Assembly: GCA_017654935.2 (NCBI GenBank)
Contig: CM065704.1
Location: 19,537,820 to 19,601,819, forward strand
DNA: 64,000 nucleotides
Direction of reading: 5' to 3'
From: Phymorhynchus buccinoides
Taxonomy: Eukaryota > Mollusca > Gastropoda > Neogastropoda > Raphitomidae
A model generated the notes under the pieces. It ran no database searches. It was not told the DNA's origin and saw only the letters and a list, made by a program, of their open reading frames with translations. Positions 51,240 to 62,758 of the stretch are shown here, piece after piece (position 1 is the first letter of the stretch; each line of letters starts with the position of its first letter). Both the position numbers and the translations under genes were made by a program.

Positions 51240-51777
51240 GAACACATAACAAGTGCAACGCCGAGCGGCTGCAAAATCCCCTCGCAGCATCGCCGAGCTA
51301 ATCCGAAATCGGAATGTGTCGGCTGTACACATACATAAAAACGCATCAAAACAGCACGTAACTGAATAGTTTTTGATATATAGCCTTGGGGTTCGGACCC
51401 GTGATTTGAGCGCACACGATCATGAGCACACGCGCGCACAGAAAAATTCATGACAACTGTGTTATAGACCATTCATCAAGAAATGTTGTGAAAAAAACTG
51501 CATTGAAATACATGCAAAACTTCGCGAGATGTTAGCGATTATTTGTTTCGGGGTTTGAACCCCGTAACTGGCGCGACCTTGACCTTAATGTAAAACTAAA
51601 TACATCAGTGGATAGCTTGCATCTTGGCAAACTAGTATACCACATTTGATGATGATAGACTGAATAGTTTTTGAGAAAAACGGACGAATAGCCGGACGGA
51701 CGGAGGCACGCCGGACACCGGACGGACGGACGGACCAGACAAAAACAATAGCTCCCCGAACCTTCGGCTCGGGGACT
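51240..51777 (+). mobile_element. Dispersed repeat ending in (GGAC)n and a GC hairpin
   Basis: AATAGTTTTTGAGAAAAACG then (GGAC)n, then CTCCCCGAACCTTCGGCTCG GGGACTAA. The hairpin followed by CTAA could fit a Helitron-type 3' end (CTRR), but the usual spacer is missing. Family identity is uncertain. Confidence 0.45.
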
Positions 51778-51957
51778 AAAAATGCAGGCGTGATAGAAAT
51801 ATATATTATGCTAAACTCGTTACTTTCCTTACCCTAGAACAAAGCCCTGACCCAAGAAGGATAGTTTACTTTACGGAGAGGGGTGCAAGCAGCCACATGA
51901 AGCAGCCCAACAGCCAGCTGCTGCTGCTGAATGCATGCTAACACCCCCACGCAAGTA

Positions 51958-52010
51958 CCGTATTGTTCGGACTATAAGGCGCACCTTACTATAAGGCGCG
52001 CCCCCCAAAT
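51958..52010 (+). mobile_element. GGCGCACC-type repeat fragment
   Basis: ACTATAAGGCGCACCTTACT ATAAGGCGCGCC is a phrase of a DNA-transposon family common in animals; only one end is visible. Confidence 0.5.
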
Positions 52011-52299
52011 TTGACACAAAATTCAGATTTTGTTATTCTATTATCAGTCTCAGTGGGCTCAGTCTGGAAAAAAAAGTATCGCCAGCGGATTTGCTATCTA
52101 CAAACATTAAAGTTTTAGAAACAGCAAAGAAAAATTCTTCAAGGTTATATTACCTTTATATAGAGCGGTTTCTCCGACTATATCACGAAAACGGGTACAC
52201 AGACCACAGTCATGTTTTCAGTATTTGTGTTTGTTTGTTGTTTTCTGATTGTATTTTGGTATATTCTAGTCACTGACATTTGTCTGTGTGGAATTCGAG

Positions 52300-52604
52300 T
52301 TACTCCCACCTGGAGAGCGTGTCACAGCATGTGCAGCGCCACCCACAGGATGCATGCTATGTGACTTGATGTCATCCATTCCACCGGCACACTAGTACCA
52401 AATAGTGGAATGGACTTTAACATGTGCACAACATCTTGCACATGCGTTCGCCTACGGTACCTTGGTTTTAAGTCTCATCTGAAAGACTAGGAAATAGGAG
52501 TGAAGTGTCTTTCCCAAGGACTCAACACCGCTGTTGGAGCTGGATTCGAACCTCCACATTAGCAAACCGGTTGGATTACGAGCCTGTGAGCCACGGCGCT
52601 TCTA
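52300..52604 (-). mobile_element. tRNA-derived SINE
   Basis: On the minus strand: an A-box-like TGGCTCACAGG (about 52583-52593) and an exact B-box GGTTCGAATCC (52545-52555), then GTTGAGTCCTTGGGAAAGAC ACTTC, a core phrase seen in invertebrate SINEs, then a body to about 52300. The head is directly next to the 59-bp satellite. It is a SINE and not a tRNA gene: no cloverleaf 3' half or acceptor stem. Confidence 0.75.
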
Positions 52605-55257
52605 ATAACTTATAATGTTGCAACACTTCATGACTAAATCCAAGCAGGGAGTACCAGTTGGAAATAACTTATAATGTTGCAACACTTCATGACTAAATCC
52701 AAGCAGGGAGTACCAATTGGAAATAACTTATAATGTTGCAACACTGCATGACTAAATCCAAGCAGGGAGTACCAATTGGAAATAACTTATAATGTTGCAA
52801 CACTTCATGACTAAATCCAAGCAGGGAGTACCAATTGGAAATAACTTATAATGTTGCAACACTGCATGACTAAATCCAAGCAGGGAGTACCAATTGGAAA
52901 TAACTTATAATGTTGCAACACTTCATGACTAAATCCAAGCAGGGAGTACCAATTGGAAATAACTTATAATGTTGCAACACTTCATGACTAAATCCAAGCA
53001 GGGAGTACCAGTTGGAAATAACTTATAATGTTGCAACACTTCATGACTAAATCCAAGCAGGGAGTACCAGTTGGAAATAACTTATAATGTTGCAACACTT
53101 CATGACTAAATCCAAGCAGGGAGTACCAGTTGGAAATAACTTATAATGTTGCAACACTTCATGACTAAATCCAAGCAGGGAGTACCAGTTGGAAATAACT
53201 TATAATGTTGCAACACTTCATGACTAAATCCAAGCAGGGAGTACCAATTGGAAATAACTTATAATGTTGCAACACTTCATGACTAAATCCAAGCAGGGAG
53301 TACCAGTTGGAAATAACTTATAATGTTGCAACACTTCATGACTAAATCCAAGCAGGGAGTACCAGTTGGAAATAACTTATAATGTTGCAACACTTCATGA
53401 CTAAATCCAAGCAGGGAGTACCAATTGGAAATAACTTATAATGTTGCAACACTTCATGACTAAATCCAAGCAGGGAGTACCAATTGGAAATAACTTATAA
53501 TGTTGCAACACTTCATGGCTAAATCCAAGCAGGGAGTACCAGTTGGAAATAACTTATAATGTTGCAACACTTCATGACTAAATCCAAGCAGGGAGTACCA
53601 ATTGGAAATAACTTATAATGTTGCAACACTTCATGACTAAATCCAAGCAGGGAGTACCAATTGGAAATAACTTATAATGTTGCAACACTTCATGACTAAA
53701 TCCAAGCAGGGAGTACCAATTGGAAATAACTTATAATGTTGCAACACTTCATGGCTAAATCCAAGCAGGGAGTACCAATTGGAAATAACTTATAATGTTG
53801 CAACACTTCATGACTAAATCCAAGCAGGGAGTACCAATTGGAAATAACTTATAATGTTGCAACACTTCATGACTAAATCCAAGCAGGGAGTACCAATTGG
53901 AAATAACTTATAATGTTGCAACACTTCATGACTAAATCCAAGCAGGGAGTACCAGTTGGAAATAACTTATAATGTTGCAACACTTCATGACTAAATCCAA
54001 GCAGGGAGTACCAATTGGAAATAACTTATAATGTTGCAACACTTCATGACTAAATCCAAGCAGGGAGTACCAGTTGGAAATAACTTATAATGTTGCAACA
54101 CTTCATGACTAAATCCAAGCAGGGAGTACCAATTGGAAATAACTTATAATGTTGCAACACTTCATGGCTAAATCCAAGCAGGGAGTACCAGTTGGAAATA
54201 ACTTATAATGTTGCAACACTTCATGACTAAATCCAAGCAGGGAGTACCAATTGGAAATAACTTATAATGTTGCAACACTTCATGACTAAATCCAAGCAGG
54301 GAGTACCAGTTGGAAATAACTTATAATGTTGCAACACTTCATGACTAAATCCAAGCAGGGAGTACCAATTGGAAATAACTTATAATGTTGCAACACTTCA
54401 TGGCTAAATCCAAGCAGGGAGTACCAGTTGGAAATAACTTATAATGTTGCAACACTTCATGACTAAATCCAAGCAGGGAGTACCAATTGGAAATAACTTA
54501 TAATGTTGCAACACTTCATGACTAAATCCAAGCAGGGAGTACCAATTGGAAATAACTTATAATGTTGCAACACTTCATGACTAAATCCAAGCAGGGAGTA
54601 CCAATTGGAAATAACTTATAATGTTGCAACACTTCATGGCTAAATCCAAGCAGGGAGTACCAATTGGAAATAACTTATAATGTTGCAACACTTCATGACT
54701 AAATCCAAGCAGGGAGTACCAATTGGAAATAACTTATAATGTTGCAACACTTCATGACTAAATCCAAGCAGGGAGTACCAGTTGGAAATAACTTATAATG
54801 TTGCAACACTTCATGACTAAATCCAAGCAGGGAGTACCAGTTGGAAATAACTTATAATGTTGCAACACTTCATGACTAAATCCAAGCAGGGAGTACCAAT
54901 TGGAAATAACTTATAATGTTGCAACACTTCATGACTAAATCCAAGCAGGGAGTACCAGTTGGAAATAACTTATAATGTTGCAACACTTCATGACTAAATC
55001 CAAGCAGGGAGTACCAATTGGAAATAACTTATAATGTTGCAACACTTCATGGCTAAATCCAAGCAGGGAGTACCAGTTGGAAATAACTTATAATGTTGCA
55101 ACACTTCATGACTAAATCCAAGCAGGGAGTACCAATTGGAAATAACTTATAATGTTGCAACACTTCATGACTAAATCCAAGCAGGGAGTACCAATTGGAA
55201 ATAACTTATAATGTTGCAACACTTCATGGCTAAATCCAAGCAGGGAGTACCAATTGG
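52605..55257 (+). repeat. 59-bp satellite array, about 45 copies
   Basis: Unit GAAATAACTTATAATGTTGC, AACACTTCATGACTAAATCC, AAGCAGGGAGTACCAATTG. Units differ almost only at ACCA(A/G)TTGG, CAT(G)(A/G)CTAA and ACT(T/G)CATG. The very low divergence indicates recent expansion or efficient homogenisation. Confidence 0.98.
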
Positions 55258-55934
55258 AATGGGAGGGAAAGGTTGGTGGAGGGGATAATCCTGTCATGTT
55301 TCATCTGAAAGGCAAACATAAGCCGTCTAGTTATGTACGTATTACGTATTATTTTCTACTATTACTATAAGAATGCTAGCTAGTAGTCTCTGGTTACTTT
55401 ATCTTGAACCATGCATTGTTATGCCCCTAAGATGTTTACCTTTACTACAGCTTTTCAAAAAAGGGTCCTGAAAGGTAAGGAATTGCCGTTGTCTTTTGAC
55501 TTGTACATCTCTAAAGGACATAGTCAACGAATAAAGATGGATCAAATGCGTTCTGATGCAGATAGATCCATGCTCTTCATTCAAACTAATGTTTTCTTTG
55601 GAAAATAATAACGTCTGTTACCTCCAGAAACTCATGTTTGAAATATATTATAACGAGTTTTGTTAAGCCACGTGCACATAATATTATTTGTATTAAGTGT
55701 GTTTCTGGACATACTGAACACATTATTACAACCCATTATTTTTTTTAGATAGATGCCTTCGGATTTCATGCATCAATATAGTATAATTTAATTGTAGTAT
55801 AATTTAGACCTGTCCCACCCATCTTCTGTATTGTACACACATAAAATCTAGCTTCGTTTTGTTCATTTTGTTGTCAAATGTTGTCATGGTGTCATTCATT
55901 TCCTGAATCTAAAATGCTACATTTCTGGCGTTGG
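55258..55934. other. Intron, unassigned
   Basis: No recognised domain in the short frames at 55399-55608. Confidence 0.5.
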
Positions 55935-57300
55935 TTTCTGTGCAATATTTAGATATAATTAACTTTGTTTCGAGGATCTTTTGTCGTTTGTTATCTGCAA
56001 AATGTAGATACAGGTAATCTTGTTGTAATGATCTTTGGACATTGGTTTATGTGCATTATTTAGATATAAGTAATCTTGTTATGAGGATCTTTGGGCGTTG
56101 GTTTCTGTGCAATATTTAGATATAATTAACTTTGTTTCGAGGATCTTTTGTCGTTTGTTATCTGCAAAATGTAGATACAAGTAATCTTGTTGTAATGATC
56201 TTTGGACATTGGTTTATGTGCATTATTTAGATATAAGTAATCTTGTTATGAGGATCTTTGGGCATTGGTTTCTGTGCAATATTTAGATATAAGTAATATT
56301 TTTATGAGGATCTTTGGGCGTTGGTTTCTGTGCAATATTTATATATAAGTAATATTTTTATGAGGATCTTTGGGCGTTGGTTTCTGTGCAATATTTAGAT
56401 ATAAGTAATATTTTTATGAGGATCTTTGGGCGTTGGTTTCTGTGCAGTATTTAGATATAACTAATATTTTTATGAGGATCTTTGGGCGTTGGTTTCTGTG
56501 CAGTATTTAGATATAAGTAATCTTTTTATGAGGATCTTTGGGCGTTGGTTTCTGTGCAGCATTTAGATATAAGTACTCTTTTTATGAGGATCTTTGGGCG
56601 TTGGTTTCTGTGCAGTATTTAGATATAAGTAATCTTTTTATGAGGATCTTTGGGCGTTGGTTTCTGTGCAGTATTTAGATATAAGTAATCTTTTTATGAG
56701 GATCTTTGGGCGTTGGTTTCTGTGCAATATTTATATATAAGTAATATTTTTATGAGGATCTTTGGGCGTTGGTTTCTGTGCAGTATTTAGATATAAGTAA
56801 TATTTTTATGAGGATCTTTGGGCGTTGGTTTCTGTGCAATATTTAGATATAAGTAATCTTTTGATGAGGATCTTTGGGCGTTGGTTTCTGTGCAGTATTT
56901 AGATATAAGTAATATTTTTATGAGGATCTTTGGGCGTTGGTTTCTGTGCAATATTTAGATATAAGTAATCTTTTGATGAGGATCTTTGGGCGTTGGTTTC
57001 TGTGCAGTATTTAGATATAAGTAATCTTTTGATGAGGATCTTTGGGCGTTGGTTTCTGTGCAGTATTTAGATATAAGTAATATTTTTATGAGGATCTTTG
57101 GGCGTTGGTTTCTGTGCAATATTTAGATATAAGTAATCTTTTGATGAGGATCTTTGGGCGTTGGTTTCTGTGCAGTATTTAGATATAAGTAATCTTTTGA
57201 TGAGGATCTCTGGGCAAAATGTAGATATAAATAATCTGTGTATGTCTTATGAAGATCTTTGGGCGTTGGTTTCTGTGCATTATTTAGATATAAAAGATTA
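55935..57300 (+). repeat. 56-bp minisatellite, about 24 copies
   Basis: Unit GTAATCTTTTTATGAGGATC, TTTGGGCGTTGGTTTCTGTG, CAGTATTTAGATATAA. The first few units are diverged (TTGTTATGAG, CATTGG), later ones homogeneous. Confidence 0.96.
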
Positions 57301-57417
57301 CAGTGTCTGTTTCTTCTCCAAGTGTTCAGTGTATCCCGCGAACAGGCCTGGAAGCCTGTTAACCGCCGTTTTGTCCAAATTCCGCCGTTTTGTCTATAGA
57401 CCAAACGGCGGGGTTAT

Positions 57418-58616
57418 AAACCGCCGTTTTGTCCAAATTTTCTATTATGATTTGGACAAAACGGCGGTTCAACAATAGCCGTTTTGTCTATAGACAAAAC
57501 GGCGGGTTGGACAAAACGGCGCCCGATTTTGAACCGCCGTTTTGTCCAAATGAAAGTTGGAGTTATAAAAACTCATTCTTGACAAGTTCTCTTTTTTTTT
57601 TAAATCTTTGTTAAATAAAATGAATAACAAGCTGACCACTGACACTGGTCACTTTGGCCTAATTTTACCGTTTGAATGCTAATTAGTGTATTAGGAGATC
57701 ATATGAACAATTGCTCACCTGAAAGAAATCAACTATAAATACTGCAACCAAGTCCTCTCAAGCCACACCGGAAGAAGAGTCTACGACTCGAAACGTCGTG
57801 TGTTTCCCTTTCCCAGGTACCTTTCCAAACCTTGTTAATTTTTTCCTGTTCTAAAAGGTACAGCAGTCACTCTTCTTCATTCATATGAACAATTGTTGAT
57901 GTGGTTGACCAGTGGTCAGTGTCACTGACCAGTGGTCACTTTGGCCTATTTTCACTGTTTGACTGCAAATTAGTGTATTAGGAGTTCAAATGAACAAATT
58001 TTGATGTCGTTGACCAGTGGTCAGTGTCACTGACCAGTGGTCACTTTGGCCTATTTTCACTGTTTGACTGCAAATTAGTGTATTAGGAGTTCAAATGAAC
58101 AAGGTTTGATGTGGTTGACCAGTGGTCAGTCACACTGACCAATGGTCAGTCACACTGACCAATGGTCAACCACTTTTTTTTAAAGGCCAAAGTGACCACT
58201 GGTCAACGACATCAAAATGTGTTCATTTGAACTAATACACTAATTTGCAGTCAAACAGTGAAAATAGGCCAAAATGACCACTGGTCAGTGACACTGACCA
58301 CTGGTCAACCATATCAACAATTGTTCATATGATCTCCCAATACACTAATTAGCATTCAAACGGTAAAATTAGGCCAAAGTGACCAGCATCAGTGGTCAGC
58401 TTGTTATTCATTTTATTTAACAAAGATTAAATTTTTTAAAAAGAGAACTTGTCAAGAATGAGTTTTTATAACTCCAACTTTCATTTGGACAAAACGGCGG
58501 TTCAAAATCGGGCGCCGTTTTGTCCAACCCGCCGTTTTGTCTATAGACAAAACGGCTATTGTTGAACCGCCGTTTTGTCCAAATCATAATGTCTAATTTG
58601 GACCAAACGGCGGTAC
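57418..58616. mobile_element. Foldback element with CCGCCGTTTTGTCC arms
   Basis: The left arm from 57418 and the right arm to 58616 are near-identical inverted copies: ACCGCCGTTTTGTCCAAAT, TTGTCTATAGACAAAACGGC, AACTCCAACTTTCATTTGGA, GACAAGTTCTCTT, AGGCCAAAGTGACCA. The inner part repeats GACCAGTGGTCAGTGTCACT on the left and its inverse on the right. Extra arm-type units lie outside at 57361-57415. No ORF. A 167-bp insertion interrupts the left arm. Confidence 0.88.
57714..57880 (+). mobile_element. 167-bp retroelement-like insertion with 15-bp target duplication and hammerhead-like motif
   Basis: Flanked by TCATATGAACAATTG at 57699-57713 and again at 57881-57895. The right foldback arm has one uninterrupted copy (about 58315-58332 inverted), an empty site. 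Inside is CACAC-CGGAAGA-GAGTC-TAC-GACTC-GAAAC-GTC-GTGTG: outer stem, CUGANGA-like strand with U to G, stem II, GAAA, GUC. This fits a minimal hammerhead ribozyme layout such as those described in Penelope-like elements; the parent family is inferred. Confidence 0.75.
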
Positions 58617-58639
58617 ACAAGCCCAGTTCCGTTAACCAG

Positions 58640-59310
58640 ATTGTAATTGTGTGTCGTATTACCCATGTCTGGAATGTTGTTTGTAGAACAATGTCTTTAT
58701 TGTTGTCTGTACACTTGTTTACTTTTTTTCATGGCTTGACAATGTTCTCAATATCAATTTGCCATAAACACCTTATTAGGGATCAGAATGTTTCGTCAGG
58801 ATTTAATTTCAGTCTTAAATTGGATTCATATGCATCATGCATTTCTAGTCCTTTCTGGGGGCCCTTTTGGTATGGTGGACACCTCTTGTGTGGTACTGTT
58901 CGCCTTTCATGTAGTCTTATCGGCAAACAGATATTGTTAGTCAATGTTTACAATTTTGGTTCGCCTGATTTTAAAAATGTTCTTGATTTTGCAAGCTATT
59001 TTTTGTATCTCATTTTCTTTAGGTTTGTTTTCATTTATTTTATGTTATATATATGCTTGTTGTTTATGTTGTTAGCAATATGATTGGGTTAATTAATGTA
59101 CAACTTGATTAAGTAGAATACTTGGCGCCGCCAAATAGGTTATGTTCTTCTAAGTGTGCCTGTCTATTTGCCTTTCTTTTCGCCTGTGAGTCTATCGTCT
59201 ATTGGACATGTTAATAACAAGGCTTTCGCTGATGAATTTTATTTAGTGAATAAATATCTGCCTGTCTCTAGATTGGCTAGCTCTCAAATTGCTAGGTAAT
59301 AACATTCACT
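58640..59310. other. Intron, unassigned
   Basis: A hydrophobic 174-codon frame (58559-59083) overlaps the foldback end and shows no recognised domain. Confidence 0.5.
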
Positions 59311-59316
59311 ATTGTA

Positions 59317-59459
59317 AAGGTCTGTGTACACGGTAACATTATTCACAAAATATCACTATTCCACCATGGCAACAAAGTGAGTTGTGAGTGGCCTAACACT
59401 GTGTTGCCATGGGGAAATAGAGATATTTTGTGAATAATATTAACGTGTACACATACCTT
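59317..59459. mobile_element. Palindromic MITE with TA target duplication, 143 bp
   Basis: AAGGTCTGTGTACACGGTAA, CATTATTCACAAAATATCAC, CCATGGCAACA on the left is mirrored on the right (GTTGCCATGG, ATATTTTGTGAATAATATTA, GTGTACACATACCTT). TA on both sides (59315-59316, 59460-59461). Confidence 0.82.
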
Positions 59460-59781
59460 TACTGTTGAGTGGTGACTTGATGTCTAACACAAAGAACGTT
59501 TTCTGAACCTGTGTGAATTATATATCCTTATAGATAATTATTTTTGTGTGATTTGTAATGTGAAATATATCATGATTGAAACAACATTTTCTACTTAAGT
59601 TGCATTGTACTGTTCAACAAAAAAAAATTTTTTACCATAAATCTGATAGAAGAAATATCTTGAAATACTACGAAGAACATACATCCAAAATATGTTTGGT
59701 TGTAGGGTTTTTTTTATCGAAGATTTCTAGATTCAGTCATTAACTATACAGCTCAACTTTGTGTGCAACGGAACAGCTGTG

Positions 59782-59784
<3 letters not shown>

Positions 59785-59813
<29 letters not shown>

Positions 59814-59940
59814 TGTATGTATGTATGTATGTATGCATGTATGTACGTATGTATATATCTATTTATGTGTAAATGATTGTGTTTATGTATGAATGTGTAA
59901 ATTAGTGTAATGTAGGTAGGTAGGTAGGTAGGTGGGTAGA
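59785..59940. repeat. (TATG)n and (TAGG)n tracts
   Basis: TATG to about 59835, TAGG at 59915-59936. Confidence 0.93.
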
Positions 59941-60115
59941 CAGGAAGTACGTGTATATGTAAGTATGTATGTTGTGAAAATTACATTATATTTCATAGCG
60001 ATTTATAGGGGGGGGGGGGAGAGAAATTTGCAGGCGTGTCAAATTTCAACATAACTTATTAACTAATTCTCACTTTCAGCATCTTTGAACTTTTCGACGT
60101 TTGAACTATTTCCAC

Positions 60116-60150
60116 GTCTGTTAGCTCAGGTGGCTGAAGTGCGGGCAATA
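60116..60150 (+). other. tRNA A-box-like head, possible SINE start
   Basis: CTGTTAGCTCAGGTGGCTGA resembles a tRNA 5' half with A box TAGCTCAGGTGG; no well-formed B box or 3' half follows. Confidence 0.35.
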
Positions 60151-60204
60151 TGTTGCATAATTCACTGAAGCACTGGGAGAGGGTTGGCTTGTTGTGGTTG
60201 AACA

Positions 60205-60211
60205 AGATCGA

Positions 60212-60259
<48 letters not shown>

Positions 60260-60405
60260 CGTGTGCGTGTGCGTGTGTGTGTGTGCGTGCGTGCGTGCGC
60301 GCGCGCGTGTGTGTGTGTGTGTGTGCTCGAGCGTGTGTGTGTGTGTGTGTGCTCGAGCGTGTGTATGCGCTCGCGCGTGTGTGCATGTGTGCTTGTATCT
60401 CTGTG
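60205..60405. repeat. (GT)n/(GC)n tract
   Basis: Two GTGCTCGAGCGTG repeats inside a GT/GC tract. Confidence 0.95.
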
Positions 60406-60437
60406 TGTCTGTGTGGGGATAGCGATCATTTTCCTTT

Positions 60438-60563
60438 CAGGGACCTGCTGTCTGGAACAGTCTTCCATATTCAATCCGTCATGCTCCCTCAATCTCAAAA
60501 TGTAAATCCTCTTTAAAAACATGTATTTTCAAAAAAGCTTACCGCAACCACCTTCCGGTCTAA
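60438..60563 (+). pseudogene. CR1/L2-like LINE ORF2 C-terminal fragment
   Basis: Reads [41 protein letters not shown], stop. WNSLPxxIRxAxSxxxFKxxLKTxLFxxAY is the usual last segment of jockey/CR1/L2-type LINE proteins. The 3' UTR continues to about 61072 and ends TAAACGCCTTGAAC...GTGCGTTATAAAT with an (ATT)n tail. It is 5' truncated as most such copies are. Confidence 0.85.
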
Positions 60564-61072
60564 CTGTAATCCCTGACATGTCCTACATGCTCCTACTGGC
60601 GTTGGCCCCTTCTTGTTTTTGTATGTGTCGGGTGTGCTTGTGTATGACTGGGCACCTTGCATGACTTGTGTGTGTGTTGTGCGCGTACGCACGCGTGTGT
60701 GTGGGGGGGTGGGGGGTTGGGCGGGGGGGTGGGGAGTAGGGGGGGGGGGTGATGTGTGTGGGTGTGAGAAGAGGGGGTGAGGGGGCCGGGGGTGTGAGAG
60801 ACTACGTCTCTGTGTGTGTATGCGCGTGCGCATGTATAGGTGTTTATAGGTGTGGCTGTCTCTGTGCAGGTGGGAGGATGTGTAGAAAATTGGTTATGTC
60901 TGTGCATGCGTAGATCTATGAATTTGAGTGCTATGTAAATATGTTATGACGTTTTTAATGAAGCCTTCTATTGCTACTTTTAACTATTTGTCATTGTAAA
61001 CGCCTTGAACTCCTGATTCTACCGGGAGGTAAGTGCGTTATAAATCTACAATATTATTATTATTATTATGTG
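60564..61072 (+). mobile_element. 3' UTR and (ATT)n tail of the LINE fragment, with G-rich insert
   Basis: A GT/G-rich stretch (60660-60800) interrupts it; the tail CATTGTAAACGCCTTGAACT to ATTATTATT ends at 61072. 61073-61744 is unassigned intron. Confidence 0.7.
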
Positions 61073-61744
61073 TGAATGTCTGACCGCGTAATTGTTTGAG
61101 GGCAGAAGTGCGAAGGAAAGATCAAAGGAATTTAAGAGAAGGATGGAAAGCAGATACAAATAAATGCTCCTCCTCCTCCTCCTTTTTCTCTGCACCCACC
61201 CAAAGCAAACAGTGTTTGTTGTTGTTCATTTGCTTCAAACTGTGGACAGAGAGCAGTAATCGCAGAAATGCAAAACAAAATGTACAAAAAGTAAGAAAAG
61301 AAGAAAACGGAAAGAAATAGAAGACAAACAAATGAAGGAATAGGTTTGCTTCAGTGTTCAAGGGTGTCGTGGGTGGAAAGATCAAAGGAATCATAAAAGG
61401 AGGGGGGGGGTATGAACAACAAAACAGTCAGATGAATAGGGGTAAGAAATGCTACGATGAAATGTTCTCGGAAATCAACTATATTACATTTTATACATTT
61501 TTGTACTAGCCTCAGGTTCAAAGCATTATGCAGTGATTAAATAAGACATTCGTTTTGTGTGTCGCTAGATTTGTTGAGCCTTGTGATAATTAGGTAAATT
61601 GAAGTAAAATAACTCATTGAAAGGTGTTTGTTTTACATTGATCCTCGTGATAATACAGCTTTATTTTCTGTTTGTTGATAAGCCTCGTCCTATGTATACC
61701 TGTTTTTACGTCTCTGTCCGTCTCTGTCTGTCTGCCACTCCGTT

Positions 61745-62280
61745 ACAAAGTTTTCTTCTTCTTCTTCTGGGTTTGTTCCTTCTCTCTTTCTCCTCTGCAT
61801 ACCCGCGGCCCCGCTTCTTTCCCCGTTGTTTTCATCATCTACTTTGTTTCGTCCATCTCTTCCCACTTTTCCTTCTTCTTTTTCCAATCTGTCTTTCCTT
61901 TCTTCCTCCTTCTGATCTGTCTTTCCTTTCTTCCTCCTTCTGATCTGTCTTTCCTTTCTTCCTCCTTCTGATCTGTCTTTCCTTTCTTCCTCCTTCTGAT
62001 CTGTCTTTCCTTTCTTCCTCCTTCTGATCTGTCTTTCCTTTCTTCCTCCTTCTGATCTGTCTTTCCTTTCTTCCTTCTGATCTGTCTTTCCTTTCTTCCT
62101 CCTTCTGATCTGTCTTTCCTTTCTTCCTTCTGATCTGTCTTTCCTTTCTTCCTCCTTCTGATCTGTCTTTCCTTTCTTCCTTCTGATCTGTCTTTCCTTT
62201 CTTCCTCCTTCTGATCTGTCTTTCCTTTCTTCCTCCTTCTGATCTGTCTTTCCTTTCTTCCTCCTTATCTGTTTTTCTTC
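61745..62280 (+). repeat. Pyrimidine minisatellite, 28/25-bp units
   Basis: Unit CTTTCCTTTCTTCCTCCTTC TGATCTGT, about 13 copies (61915-62270), some lacking CCT. It forms a long pyrimidine tract before the first echo of exon 6. Confidence 0.93.
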
Positions 62281-62303
62281 TTCTGTTCTTCCATTGCCTC
62301 AAG

Positions 62304-62366
62304 GTTGAACAGCAGCAGTCAGCCGATGGATCGTGTGAACAAATATTTGGCTCATTTCCCTGGTAA
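62304..62366 (+). pseudogene. Echo 1 of exon 6 start with acceptor
   Basis: CTCAAG|GTTGAACAGCAGCAGTCAGC, CGATGGATCGTGTGAACAAA, TATTTGGCTCA matches the exon 6 start with about 80% identity and reads LNSSSQPMDRVNKYLA. It stops resembling the exon after CCCTGGT. Confidence 0.88.
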
Positions 62367-62459
62367 CCCTTTTTTCCTCCAACTTTCTTTGCTCTTTTCT
62401 TTTGTATTCCTCTATCTTTTTCTTTCCTTCTGTTTTTCATTTACTTCCTTCCCCCTAAG

Positions 62460-62524
62460 GTTGAGCAGCAGCAGTCAGCCGATGGATCTTGTGAACAAAT
62501 ACTCGGCTCAGGTCTTGATAACTC
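62460..62524 (+). pseudogene. Echo 2 of exon 6 start with acceptor
   Basis: CCCCTAAG|GTTGAGCAGCAGCAGTCAGC, CGATGGATCTTGTGAACAAA, TACTCGGCTCAGG; reads LSSSSQPMDLVNKYSAQ. The acceptor CCCCTAAG is as good as the real one. Confidence 0.9.
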
Positions 62525-62589
62525 CTTTTTGTTTTTTGTCCTTTTCTTCCTACTGTCTTTGCTCTTTTTGAATTCTGCTTCTTTATCTT

Positions 62590-62750
62590 TCTTCTTCTTC
62601 TTCTTCTTCTTCTTCTTCTTCTTCTTCTTCTTCTTCTTCTGTATCCTTCTTCTTCTTCTTTATCTGTATCCTTCTTATCTTATTCTTATTCTTTATCTGT
62701 ATCCTTCTTATCTTCTTCTTCTTCTTTATCTGTTTTGTTTCCTTCCTCCC
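62590..62750 (+). repeat. (CTT)n and TTATCTGTATCCTTC repeats
   Basis: Part of the pyrimidine tract of exon 6. Confidence 0.93.
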
Positions 62751-62758
62751 CCCCTAAG

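Noticed and set aside
51540..51580. GGGGTTTGAACCCCG as a tRNA T-loop
   Set aside because: No A box or cloverleaf around it; simple palindrome.
52440..52604. tRNA gene on minus strand
   Set aside because: A and B boxes are present but no paired acceptor stem or anticodon arm; fits a SINE head.
58559..59083. 174-codon hydrophobic frame as a possible membrane protein
   Set aside because: Starts inside a foldback arm, Phe/Leu-rich from AT-rich DNA, no recognisable family.
61835..62440. 201-codon Lys/Arg/Glu-rich minus frame
   Set aside because: Translation of the 28-bp pyrimidine minisatellite on the opposite strand.
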